Below, piece after piece: positions 33,688 through 42,809 of a DNA stretch of 64,000 nucleotides (the stretch's first letter is position 1; each line of letters begins with the position of its first letter). The translations under genes and the position numbers were made by a program. The notes under the pieces are model-generated. The model ran no database searches. It saw only the letters and a list, made by a program, of their open reading frames with translations, and was not told where the DNA came from. The DNA lies in assembly GCA_021805205.1 (NCBI GenBank), contig JAJZFV010000043.1:62001-126000 (forward strand). Reading direction: 5' to 3'. This DNA comes from Actinomycetes bacterium (GTDB lineage: Bacteria; Actinomycetota; Acidimicrobiia; Acidimicrobiales; Acidimicrobiaceae).

Positions 33688-36600
33688 CTACTGGTGGTTT
33701 CTTGCCTTCATCTCCATGGCTTCGGCCACAGTCAACTCAACCGCCCTATGAAGTAGATCTGACTGCTCCAAAGCGTGCATTGCAGCGGAACCCGTAGCTG
33801 GAGATCCGGAAGGGACTCGAGAAACATGTCGCAGTTGGAAGTCTTCGCGAAGGAGTGAATGCAACTGTGAATGGACAAAGAACCATGCACCCTGATTCTC
33901 CGGCTCTTCTTGTAGCCATACCACTTCACGCGCGTTACGGTACTTGGACAGTATCGCTGACAATTCAACAACCGGCCAAGGATATAGCTGCTCAACTCGA
34001 ACAATCGCCGAGGTGTTGCGGCTTGTTTCGTCTAATAGTTGATCTCTTTTAGCCATAGCCTCATAGGAGATCTTCCCAGAACAAAGGACAACTCTTTCAA
34101 CCGACTCTGGGGCGCGGCCGCCGTTGATTGAAAATAATGGGTCATCAAGGATCGGCATAAATGTGCCATCGGTTAGATCTGAAACAGGAACCCGCGTACT
34201 CTTGGCCCGCAGCAACGACTTCGGCGCAAACAGGACTACTGGTCGAGGCCTATTTCTCTTCACCTGACCCCTAAGCATATGAAAGTATTGTCCAGCGCTA
34301 GAGAGGTTCATAACCGCAATATTTTCTCCCGCCGCGACTTGCAAAAAGCGCTCTAGTCGCCCTGAGGAGTGCTCCGGACCTTGCCCCTCATAACCATGTG
34401 GCAAGAGCATCACAAGTCCAGATTCCTGCTCCCACTTATCGTGAGCAGCACTTATGAACTGGTCGATAATTATCTGTGCCCCGTTGGCAAAATCTCCGAA
34501 TTGAGCTTCCCAAATTACGAGAGCGTCCTTACGAACTGTTGAATATCCGTACTCGAAACCAAGTGCCGCATATTCCGACAGAAGCGAATCAAATATCATG
34601 AAACGACCGTTTTCATCGCCGTCGGTAAATTCATTCAAGTGCTCAAGGGGGATATAGTTATCTCCATTGCGATAGTCGATAAATGCCGCATGTCTATGGG
34701 AGAACGTTCCTCGACGAGAATCCTGACCGGCCATCCTGATGTCATGACCTTCGAGCATCAATGATCCGAAGGCAAGTGCTTCGCCTAAAGCCCAATCCAC
34801 TTCGCCTGAGGTAAGGGTCTCCTTGCGCGTCTCCATCTGCTTTGCAAGCTTTGGATGGACCGTAAAGCCAGCGGGCCAAGTGTGAAGAACTTCGCCTAGC
34901 AGGTCAATATCACGCTTTGTAATCCTTGTGTCAACCACTGACATTGGAACGTTATGTTGTGGAGCTCGCGGAAGTTCCGTTGGCTTCGGAGGCGCACTCT
35001 GTCGTGTTTCGTCTAGAGCGTTTTGGAGGCGAGAAAGAAAGTCATCCAGACTCTTTTCAGCCTCTTCCATCGTTATGTCGCCACGAGATACGAGTTGCTC
35101 GGTGTACAGCTTTCGCACTGAACGCTTTGCCTCAATTACCTCATACATCTGTGGCTGGGTGTAACTCGGCTCGTCACCTTCATTATGGCCAAATCTACGA
35201 TAACAGACCATATCGATAACTACGTCGCGATGGAACTCCTGACGGTAGTCAGTAGCTAGGCGAGCAACGGTAGCTACCGCCTCTGGGTCATCGCCATTCA
35301 CATGAAAGACCGGAGCTTGAACCATCTTTGCCACATCTGTGGCGTACTTTGAAGAACGAGCTTGGTCTGGATTCGTGGTAAAGCCAACTTGGTTGTTGAT
35401 CACCAAGTGGATTGTCCCTCCGGTGCGATATCCTCCAAGCTGTGAAAGGTTCAGTGTCTCCGCTACGACACCTTGTCCAGCAAATGCAGCATCGCCGTGG
35501 AGCAGAATGGGTAAGACTGGAAAGTCAGTTCTGTTTCGCGTTATGTCTTGCTTCGCCCGAACCATACCTTCAACGACAGGATTTACAGCTTCGAGGTGAG
35601 ATGGATTTGATGAAAGTGATACCTCGATCGGAGTCCCTGACATTCCTACGTACTCACCGCTATAGCCCTTATGGTACTTTACGTCGCCGGATCCTTGAAC
35701 GCTGGAAGGATCGAGGTTGCCCTCAAACTCTTCAAAGATATCCTTGTACTTCTTGCCTACAACGTTGGTGAGAACATTTAGTCGACCTCGGTGCGCCATA
35801 CCTATTACGGCCTCTTGGATTCCAGATGTCGCCGCTCGATCCAGCACTTGGTCGAGAAATACGATCGCCGACTCGCCACCCTCAAGCCCAAATCGCTTTT
35901 GTCCAATGTAGCGAGTGTGTAAAAATCGCTCGAAGGCTTCAGCAGCGTTTAAGCGACCTAGGAAGTGTAACTTCTCTTCAACTGTGTATTTTGGTATGGA
36001 TCCCTCAACACGCCGTTGAATCCAATTCTTTTGATCTGGCTCTTGGATATGCATGTACTCTAAGCCAATAGTCCTACAGTAAGTATCTCTCAATAAGCCG
36101 AGTATCTGACCGAGAGGCAAAGAGTCGCGTCCCGTCAACCCACCACTGAAGAACTCTCTATCTAGATCCCATAGAGTCAAGCCGTAATTTGCGGGGTCTA
36201 GCTCAAGTGGCATCGCCGGTGATTTTGCCGAAAGTGGGTCTAAACGGGACATTAAATGACCACGGGAGCGATAGGTATCGATGAGTTGGTTAACCATCGC
36301 CTGCTTACGCAGCTTGACCATATCGGCTGAGTCGCCTTCGGTGTGATCCCTCTGCCACGCAACCGGTGGATAGGGTACGCCCATCGAGTCGAAGATCTCT
36401 TCGTAGAAACCGTGCTTACCAGTTAGGAGATCAGAGATATAGCTTAGGAAAAGCCCAGACTCTGCACCTTGAATGACTCTATGGTCATAAGTTGATGTCA
36501 AGGTTACAGTTCTTGAAACGCCAAGATCTACGAGAAGATTCGGATCAGCAGAGGCCAAGCCGGTTGGGTAGGAGATTGACCCAACGCCGATTATTGCACC

Positions 36601-37434
36601 CTGTCCCCTCATTAGCCTTGGAACAGAGTGGCTCGTTCCAATGGTTCCGGGGTTCGTTACCGAAATAGTTGCTCCAGCAAAGTCGTCTGGAGAGAGCTTA
36701 TTGGTTCTAACCTTGCGAATAACAGCTTCGTATTCTTTGAAAAATCCGAAGAAACTTAAGTCTTGTGAGTTTTTGATTACCGGAACTAAAAGAGACCTCG
36801 AACCATCTGACTTTTCAAGATCCACGGCTATGCCAACGTTAATCTCCTTGGCTCTTTGCACGCCAGGAGTTCCCTTTTCGTCCACCGAATCAATGAAGAC
36901 CGAATTCATCACTGGATATGCATGAATTGACTTTACAATCGCAAATGCAATTATGTGAGTAAACGAGACCTTCTCCCCACTTGTTCTAGCCAAGTGGTTA
37001 TTTATAATGCCTCGATTCACCTCAAGTAATTTGGCTGGGATCTCACGCACAGAGGTAGCAGTCGGAACCGAAAGTGAGTACTCCATATTGGTAACGATCT
37101 TGGCGGCAACACCGCGCAAAGGTAGAACCTCCGCCCCAACCAATGGAACCACCGGAGGTAGATCTGTGCTTTTCCTAACAACCGTAGGAGATGCTACCTG
37201 TTCTACCTTCGCTGCTACTTCTACCGGGGCCGTCACCGTAGCCTTAACTTCTTCAACCGCGTTTCCGTTCGAATGAGCCGCTCCAGGATCACCGTTATAG
37301 TCCCCGAAGAAGTCGCGCCAAGATTCAGGGACGGAGTTGGGATCACGACGGTATGCGTCGTAGTACTCATCAACCAGCCAAGAGTTGGGTCCGAAGGTGT
37401 TTATCTCATCATGGTGTTTGTCAGTCACATTCAA
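33688..37434 (-). CDS. kgd: Multifunctional 2-oxoglutarate decarboxylase / dehydrogenase E1-E2
   Basis: 1248 residues with the actinobacterial Kgd/OdhA layout: short N-terminal OGDH segment (FGPNSWLVDEYYDAYRRDP), Ala/Val-rich linker, an E2o catalytic domain (about 100-335) with TYDHRVIQGAESG, then the thiamine-diphosphate E1o domains with GMAHRGRLNVL, HGDAAFAGQG, NNQVGFTTNP and CYRRFGHNEGDEPSYTQP. It decarboxylates 2-oxoglutarate in the TCA cycle together with E2p and lipoamide dehydrogenase. TTG at 37434 or GTG at 37428 is the start; neither has a good ribosome-binding site. No GarA-type regulator is in the window. Confidence 0.95.
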   Translation of the reverse strand: MNVTDKHHDEINTFGPNSWLVDEYYDAYRRDPNSVPESWRDFFGDYNGDPGAAHSNGNAVEEVKATVTAPVEVAAKVEQVASPTVVRKSTDLPPVVPLVGAEVLPLRGVAAKIVTNMEYSLSVPTATSVREIPAKLLEVNRGIINNHLARTSGEKVSFTHIIAFAIVKSIHAYPVMNSVFIDSVDEKGTPGVQRAKEINVGIAVDLEKSDGSRSLLVPVIKNSQDLSFFGFFKEYEAVIRKVRTNKLSPDDFAGATISVTNPGTIGTSHSVPRLMRGQGAIIGVGSISYPTGLASADPNLLVDLGVSRTVTLTSTYDHRVIQGAESGLFLSYISDLLTGKHGFYEEIFDSMGVPYPPVAWQRDHTEGDSADMVKLRKQAMVNQLIDTYRSRGHLMSRLDPLSAKSPAMPLELDPANYGLTLWDLDREFFSGGLTGRDSLPLGQILGLLRDTYCRTIGLEYMHIQEPDQKNWIQRRVEGSIPKYTVEEKLHFLGRLNAAEAFERFLHTRYIGQKRFGLEGGESAIVFLDQVLDRAATSGIQEAVIGMAHRGRLNVLTNVVGKKYKDIFEEFEGNLDPSSVQGSGDVKYHKGYSGEYVGMSGTPIEVSLSSNPSHLEAVNPVVEGMVRAKQDITRNRTDFPVLPILLHGDAAFAGQGVVAETLNLSQLGGYRTGGTIHLVINNQVGFTTNPDQARSSKYATDVAKMVQAPVFHVNGDDPEAVATVARLATDYRQEFHRDVVIDMVCYRRFGHNEGDEPSYTQPQMYEVIEAKRSVRKLYTEQLVSRGDITMEEAEKSLDDFLSRLQNALDETRQSAPPKPTELPRAPQHNVPMSVVDTRITKRDIDLLGEVLHTWPAGFTVHPKLAKQMETRKETLTSGEVDWALGEALAFGSLMLEGHDIRMAGQDSRRGTFSHRHAAFIDYRNGDNYIPLEHLNEFTDGDENGRFMIFDSLLSEYAALGFEYGYSTVRKDALVIWEAQFGDFANGAQIIIDQFISAAHDKWEQESGLVMLLPHGYEGQGPEHSSGRLERFLQVAAGENIAVMNLSSAGQYFHMLRGQVKRNRPRPVVLFAPKSLLRAKSTRVPVSDLTDGTFMPILDDPLFSINGGRAPESVERVVLCSGKISYEAMAKRDQLLDETSRNTSAIVRVEQLYPWPVVELSAILSKYRNAREVVWLQEEPENQGAWFFVHSQLHSLLREDFQLRHVSRVPSGSPATGSAAMHALEQSDLLHRAVELTVAEAMEMKARNHQ

Positions 37435-37826
37435 ATGCTACCGAAGATTGGGGCAAATGTTAAATTTCGATCACATAAATTTTTCCACCCCTTCCGTAAA
37501 GATGATCAACAATCGATAACTAATGAAGTTACAAAAGATAAAACTCCTGTACGAAGATGTACGTTCCTTTAAAAAACCGAGCCGCTGCAGCCGTATTTCA
37601 CCTCATCGCCAATGTTTGATCGCAAATGCCTAATGTATGAAAATAAAGCGAAAAGTATTTCGTAAATATGGATAAGACCACCATTTGCTGCGATTAATTT
37701 ATCCATAAGAGCCTGCAGTTTCTATGATTGCCCCAATTGGTACCGACTAACAACAGACGATCATTGACCAAATCTCGAGCTAAGATAATTGAGATTGAAA
37801 GCTATGCAACGATGGAGGGCTTACTC
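37435..37826. other. Gene-free stretch upstream of kgd
   Basis: About 390 bases, AT-rich, between divergent kgd and a small membrane-protein gene. Likely holds both promoters; no palindrome longer than a few bases and no recognisable RNA were seen. Confidence 0.45.
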
Positions 37827-38144
37827 ATGCGCCTTAGGACCTTGAGAACTGTCGTCGGTGCCAACAGCGTAGTTGCAATAGCTGGAATGATCATTTCGGC
37901 GATTCTGAACCATATCGGATCGGTAATAGCGTTCGGCTCAATCGGCGCTATTGGAATTTTGGTAATGATCGCCTCCACCACCACCAATGCTGACTCAAAG
38001 TCGCACGCCTCTGGAGATGACTCAATCTCCGGGGATGAATTAGAAGCTGAAGTTGCACATTTGGTGACAAAATACGCTGTCCCCGAGGAGGAAGTGCGGG
38101 GTCTAATTCGCAGATCGGTCACTCTAGCTCGTAAAAATAGTTAA
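37827..38144 (+). CDS. Small two-helix membrane protein
   Basis: Not recognised as a named family. 105 residues: two adjacent hydrophobic segments (about 13-30 and 34-50), an acidic linker (SGDDSISGDELEAEV) and a C-terminal amphipathic helix (KYAVPEEEVRGLIRRSVTLARKNS). ATG at 37827 is chosen since GGAGGG lies seven bases before it; the frame is open further upstream. It is followed after 48 bases by a small zinc-finger-like protein gene. Confidence 0.6.
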   Translation: MRLRTLRTVVGANSVVAIAGMIISAILNHIGSVIAFGSIGAIGILVMIASTTTNADSKSHASGDDSISGDELEAEVAHLVTKYAVPEEEVRGLIRRSVTLARKNS

Positions 38145-38192
38145 CCCTTTTTTGCTCTAAAATTAAAGGGTCCTTATGTACAGGTCGATTCT

Positions 38193-38426
38193 ATGTGTAT
38201 GACAATTGTTACGCCTAGCAAAAGTCGAGCCGTTTTACGTGCCGTTGACCCTGGTTCTATGTCCGACTGTGCCCTATGCGGGCAACACATACGCTTTTCT
38301 GCCAAGATTCGGCCCAAGCAAGTTATCGCAAACGTCTATGAGGACGGTAAGTGGCAGCGAGTTGAATACTACCACGCTGACTGCTATTCCGACGCAGGGC
38401 GTCCGTATGGAGATCCAACTAATTAG
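38193..38426 (+). CDS. Small CxxC/HxxC putative zinc-binding protein
   Basis: 77 residues. C26-A-L-C29 and YYHADCY give a C-x2-C...H-x2-C set that could bind one zinc ion, in a compact domain with VIANVYEDGKWQRVEYYH between. Two possible ATG starts (38193 and 38199). Function unknown; it may be a nucleic-acid or protein-binding adaptor. Confidence 0.6.
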   Translation: MCMTIVTPSKSRAVLRAVDPGSMSDCALCGQHIRFSAKIRPKQVIANVYEDGKWQRVEYYHADCYSDAGRPYGDPTN

Positions 38427-38440
38427 AGCTCCTATGCGAT

Positions 38441-39304
38441 TTGGCAAAGACAGAGTTAAATCTTTCGAATACTGTCGTTAGGGTGACAGATCACGAGAAC
38501 GCTCAAACTGAGTCAACCACAACAATTGCCGGACTAAAAGTCTACGAATACCTGCCAACTCTACCTACAACCGACATGACGGTAACGCTCGTTCACGGAG
38601 GAATGGATAGGGGTAGATCTTTTAGGCGTCTGGCAAACCAACTCGCCAACCGGGGCGTCCGCGTCGTAACCTACGATCGTCGCGGATATGGAGACTCGCT
38701 TTCCGAAAGCTACAAATCGCTCCATGAGGCACCAACCTTCGAAGAGCACATATCTGATCTTTCAGAAGTTATAGGTAAATCTCGCGGAATTCTATTCGGT
38801 CACTCCATAGGTGGAACCATATCACTTGCCGCAACCGCGAAGGCAATGGTGAATCCATTGGCGCTAGTGACCTATGAGGCTCCCCTTCCTTTCATGGAAT
38901 TTTGGCGCCAAAACGGTCCCTACGCCTTCAATCGAGAGGAACTCGACCTTCAATACGCAGCTAGCTTTGCCAAAGAGTTCATGATCCGAATGGTTGGGGA
39001 GGAGGTTTGGAATAGACTTCCACCTTCTACTCGGGAAAGGCGCATCGCGGAAGGCCCGACCCTAGTCTCTGAGATGTCAACGGCGGCTCACTATCATTCT
39101 TTTAAACCCTCAGCCATAACGACACCTACCCTTATTTGCTGTGGATCAATTGCACCTAAGCGTCATCTTCAGGCCACTCAATATCTGGCTAGCACCATTG
39201 AAAGTGCCAAAGCTGAAATCATTGACGGCGCCGATCACGGAATTCATCTATCACGCCCATCGATAATGGCAGAGGTTTTATCAAACTTGCTAGCCAAGCT
39301 GTAA
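38441..39304 (+). CDS. Alpha/beta hydrolase
   Basis: 287 residues. VTLVHGGMDRGRSF holds the oxyanion HG, GHSIGG the nucleophilic serine elbow, and DGADHGIHLS the catalytic His; the Asp is probably in the segment after TPTLICCG. A lid region follows residue 155. Likely an esterase or C-C hydrolase of unknown substrate. TTG at 38441 is the longest start; GTG at 38483 would remove 14 residues that do not look like part of the fold. Confidence 0.8.
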   Translation: MAKTELNLSNTVVRVTDHENAQTESTTTIAGLKVYEYLPTLPTTDMTVTLVHGGMDRGRSFRRLANQLANRGVRVVTYDRRGYGDSLSESYKSLHEAPTFEEHISDLSEVIGKSRGILFGHSIGGTISLAATAKAMVNPLALVTYEAPLPFMEFWRQNGPYAFNREELDLQYAASFAKEFMIRMVGEEVWNRLPPSTRERRIAEGPTLVSEMSTAAHYHSFKPSAITTPTLICCGSIAPKRHLQATQYLASTIESAKAEIIDGADHGIHLSRPSIMAEVLSNLLAKL

Positions 39305-39403
39305 AGCGAAACTGCTATGGCAACGGTAAAAGCTTCTAAATTACTGTCGTGATGATGCAATAGCCGAGCCTCTTCGACGGTTGAAGACCTAGAAGGAGTA
39401 TTT

Positions 39404-40153
39404 ATGGCCACAAAAGTTCTTGTCCTCGGCGCAACGGGTGCCGTAGGTCGTTCTACATCAAATTACCTAAGTAATTCCGGTTATCAAATCTTTGGTGCTG
39501 CTCGAAATCTCAACGATCTCCATGGGGTCGAGGGTCTATCTGAGAGATCGGGCCACGAGCTCGATATAAGGTCCTCTGCCTCGGTTGCCAACGTGATCAC
39601 CGAAGCCAAAGGGGCGCTAGGAGGCCTTGACGCGATAGTTAATTGCGTGGGCTCACTTCACCTCAAATCGCCAGAACGTACCACCGACGAGGAGTTCGAC
39701 GAGGTTATTTCGGTCAATCTCACCGGAAACTACTACGTGGTACGTGAAGCAGCTAAGGCTCTTAGATCTACCGGCGGAGCCGTGGTACTCTTTTCGTCAG
39801 CTGCGGCCCAGATTGGACTTGCAAACCATGAGGCCATTGCAAGCGCCAAGGCCGGAGTTGAGGCCATGGTCAGAAGCGCTGCGACGACCTACGCTAGAAA
39901 CAATATTAGGTTTAACGCCATCGCACCCGGTTTAACTGAGTCCAAAATGACCTCAAACATCTTCACTGATGAAGTTGCTCGACGCATGTCACAGGAGATG
40001 TGCTCCTCGCCGAGGCTTGGCGAGGGAGAAGACATGGCGCGAGTAGTCGAGATCCTTATAAATCCTTCAAATCAATTCATGAATGGCGCAGTGGTAAATG
40101 TAGATGGTGGCCTCGCAACTACCAAACCACGCCCAGTGATGATCAGAAAATAA
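39404..40153 (+). CDS. SDR-family protein lacking the catalytic tyrosine
   Basis: 249 residues with a Rossmann fold: GATGAVG (cofactor loop), LDIRS, NCVGSL and the C-terminal GAVVNVDGGLA typical of classical SDR enzymes. The active-site segment reads SSAAAQIGLANHEAIASAKAG: the Ser and Lys are present, but Ile stands where YxxxK has tyrosine, and His-Glu precede it. ATG with AGAAGGAG nine bases upstream. It forms a pair with the downstream epimerase gene. Confidence 0.85.
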   Translation: MATKVLVLGATGAVGRSTSNYLSNSGYQIFGAARNLNDLHGVEGLSERSGHELDIRSSASVANVITEAKGALGGLDAIVNCVGSLHLKSPERTTDEEFDEVISVNLTGNYYVVREAAKALRSTGGAVVLFSSAAAQIGLANHEAIASAKAGVEAMVRSAATTYARNNIRFNAIAPGLTESKMTSNIFTDEVARRMSQEMCSSPRLGEGEDMARVVEILINPSNQFMNGAVVNVDGGLATTKPRPVMIRK

Positions 40154-40176
40154 CAGAGAAGAAAAAGGAGTTCACA

Positions 40177-41070
40177 ATGCAATGTGCACTCGTGAGTGGC
40201 TCGAATGGCCTAATTGGTCGACACCTTGTCCAAAAACTTTCAGCAGAAGGGGTAAAAGTAATCCGCCTTGTTCGAAGCGGCAAGCCAAATCCTTCAACTG
40301 CTGTTTGGAACCAATCTAACGGAACTATTCAAGGTCCAATTGATGAGGTAGATACCCTCTTTCACCTAGCCGGAGCGGGTGTGGCTGACAAGAGGTGGAG
40401 CGAATCTTGTAAACGCGAAATTCTCACATCGAGGACATTAGGTACCCACCAAGTCGTCTCGGCACTTTCACGGGAATCTAAAGTAAACAGGTATGTAATT
40501 GGTAGCGCCATCGGATTTTACGGTTCAAACCAACCTGATCTTTGTGACGAAGAGGCTCCCCAAGGTACCGGTTTCTTGGCAAAAGTTGTCTCTGAGTGGG
40601 AAAATAGCGCCTTGAGTGCAACCGGCGCCCATGGCAATATAGTTTTAGCTCGCACTGGGATCGTTCTAGCTAAAGATGGCGGAGTTCTGAAGAAGCAGTT
40701 ACCCCTCTTCAAGGCTGGCCTCGGAGGAAAGATAGGCGATGGATCGTCATATCTGAGCTGGATACACATAGACGACGAGGTAAGCGCTTTGTTTCATCTT
40801 GCTCGCTCCAACGCATTTGGCCCCATAAACCTCGTTGCGCCGAACCCAATAACCAATGGTGAGTTCACCAAGGCGCTCTCCCAATCACTGAAAAAACCAG
40901 CATTCCTAACCGTGCCTCGAGTCGCGCTTGAAACCCTTTTAGGAAAAGAGATGGCCACCGAAACTGCCCTATCGAGCACCAATGTGTCGGCTCAAAAGCT
41001 AATCTCAACCGGATTCAACTTCAGATACTCCAACATCTACGAGGCGTTGAAGCAGATCGTTACAAACTAG
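40177..41070 (+). CDS. TIGR01777-family NAD(P)-binding epimerase-like protein
   Basis: 297 residues. Extended SDR: GSNGLIGRHLV at the N-terminus, LFHLAGAGVADKRWSESCKREIL (family signature), then GSAIGFYGS and a C-terminal TLLGKEMATE segment as in YfcH/SDR39U1 proteins, whose role is still unclear. ATG at 40177 is chosen because AAAAAGGAG lies seven bases upstream; the open frame reaches back to 40000 inside the preceding gene. 23 bases separate it from the SDR gene. Confidence 0.87.
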   Translation: MQCALVSGSNGLIGRHLVQKLSAEGVKVIRLVRSGKPNPSTAVWNQSNGTIQGPIDEVDTLFHLAGAGVADKRWSESCKREILTSRTLGTHQVVSALSRESKVNRYVIGSAIGFYGSNQPDLCDEEAPQGTGFLAKVVSEWENSALSATGAHGNIVLARTGIVLAKDGGVLKKQLPLFKAGLGGKIGDGSSYLSWIHIDDEVSALFHLARSNAFGPINLVAPNPITNGEFTKALSQSLKKPAFLTVPRVALETLLGKEMATETALSSTNVSAQKLISTGFNFRYSNIYEALKQIVTN

Positions 41071-41145
41071 ATATCGAAAAGTGTTTTCCGTAAGTTTGTG
41101 ACCTTTGACACACCTGTGGGCCGAAGTTGACATATCCTTAAATAT

Positions 41146-42783
41146 GTGAAACTGTCATATGCACAAGGAACTACTACCGATCCGCTTCTAAGTGAGACTA
41201 TCGGTGCAAACTTCGAATCGACGGTGGCCAAATTTGTGGACCGCGATGCCGTGGTATCGATTCACCAAGAGGTGCGACTCACCTACGGTCAACTCAACGA
41301 TATGGTCGATTCACTTGCTTCTGGCCTTTTAGAAAAAGGTTATAAGAAGGGTGACCGTATAGGGATCTGGAGTCCCAACCGATACGAATGGGTAGTGGTT
41401 CAATACGCAACGGCCAAGATTGGCGTGATCTTGGTAAACATCAATCCGGCATACCGAACCTCGGAAGTTGAGTACGTACTTCGACAATCAGGTTGTTCCG
41501 CAGTATTTTCGATGGAGAAATACCGAACCAGCCTCTATAAAGATATGCTTGCCCAAGTTATTTCTACCCTGGATAACCCTATCGAGATCTTCATCTTCGA
41601 CGATTCCACGTATAGCAATCTACTGGTAGAAGTAAACGAGGAGAGGCGGCATAAATTAGCTTCGACTCTCTCTTCGTTGGACTTTGACGATCCAATTAAC
41701 ATCCAGTACACATCAGGAACAACCGGGTTTCCAAAGGGTGCAACCCTTTCGCACCACAACATTTTGAACAACGGATACTTCGTCGGTGAGACTTGTGGAT
41801 ACAGCGAGATCGATCGAGTAGTGATTCCGGTTCCCTACTACCACTGTTTCGGAATGGTCATGGGCAATCTTGCTTGCACAACTCACGGGGCAACGATGGT
41901 AATCCCGTCCTACACATTCGAGGCCGAGGCGGCACTTAAAGCAGTTGAAGCAGAGGGTGCAACTTCGCTATACGGGGTTCCTACAATGTTCATCGCCGAA
42001 TTAGCCGATCCCGCACTAGATAAGTACGACATCGGAACACTCCGCACTGGCATAATGGCTGGATCGCCATGCCCGGTCGAGGTGATGAAGCAGGTAGTGG
42101 ATCGAATGAATATGGCCGAGGTTACAATCTGTTACGGAATGACAGAGACCTCTCCGGTCTCAACGCAGACTCGAGTTGACGACGAACTTGAGAAGAGGGT
42201 AACGACCGTGGGTCGGGTTATGCCACATCTTGAGGTAAAAATTGTCGATCCAAATGGACACATTGTTCCAAGAGGCATGCCAGGCGAATTTCTAACTCGA
42301 GGCTATTCAGTAATGCTAGGCTACTGGAACAATCCCGAAAAGACCGCAGAGGCAATCGACCGAGCCAGGTGGATGCACACCGGCGACCTAGCTATCATGG
42401 ACGAGGATGGCTACGTCAATATCGTCGGACGTGCAAAGGACATGATCATCCGCGGTGGCGAAAACGTATATCCGCGTGAAATAGAGGAGTTTCTATACGG
42501 ACATCCTGAAGTCAAAGATGTCTCCGTGATTGGAATCCCAGATGAGAAATTCGGTGAAGAGATAATGGCGTGGGTTATTCTAAAAGAAGGCTCACTCGTG
42601 ACCGAGGAAGATATACGAGATTTCTGCCGTGGAAAGATCGCTCACTTTAAAATTCCAAAAGTGATCAAATTTGTCAAAGAATTTCCAATGACCGTAACTG
42701 GAAAGGTTCAAAAATATGTTATGAAGCAGCAGTCGATTGAGGAGTTGAACCTAGGTGGCGCCGCATCCATCGAACATGCCTAA
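41146..42783 (+). CDS. AMP-binding acyl-CoA synthetase
   Basis: 545 residues, ANL superfamily. It activates a carboxylic acid (probably a medium- or long-chain fatty acid) to acyl-AMP and then acyl-CoA. Motifs: YTSGTTGFPKGAT (P-loop), YGMTETSPVST (A5), HTGDLAIMDEDGY (A7), GRAKDMIIRGGENVYP (A8, hinge) and TGKVQK with the catalytic lysine (A10). GTG start at 41146 without a clear ribosome-binding site; a short leader is possible. Confidence 0.92.
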   Translation: MKLSYAQGTTTDPLLSETIGANFESTVAKFVDRDAVVSIHQEVRLTYGQLNDMVDSLASGLLEKGYKKGDRIGIWSPNRYEWVVVQYATAKIGVILVNINPAYRTSEVEYVLRQSGCSAVFSMEKYRTSLYKDMLAQVISTLDNPIEIFIFDDSTYSNLLVEVNEERRHKLASTLSSLDFDDPINIQYTSGTTGFPKGATLSHHNILNNGYFVGETCGYSEIDRVVIPVPYYHCFGMVMGNLACTTHGATMVIPSYTFEAEAALKAVEAEGATSLYGVPTMFIAELADPALDKYDIGTLRTGIMAGSPCPVEVMKQVVDRMNMAEVTICYGMTETSPVSTQTRVDDELEKRVTTVGRVMPHLEVKIVDPNGHIVPRGMPGEFLTRGYSVMLGYWNNPEKTAEAIDRARWMHTGDLAIMDEDGYVNIVGRAKDMIIRGGENVYPREIEEFLYGHPEVKDVSVIGIPDEKFGEEIMAWVILKEGSLVTEEDIRDFCRGKIAHFKIPKVIKFVKEFPMTVTGKVQKYVMKQQSIEELNLGGAASIEHA

Positions 42784-42809
42784 ACCCATATTGAATCAAC
42801 TAATGTAAA

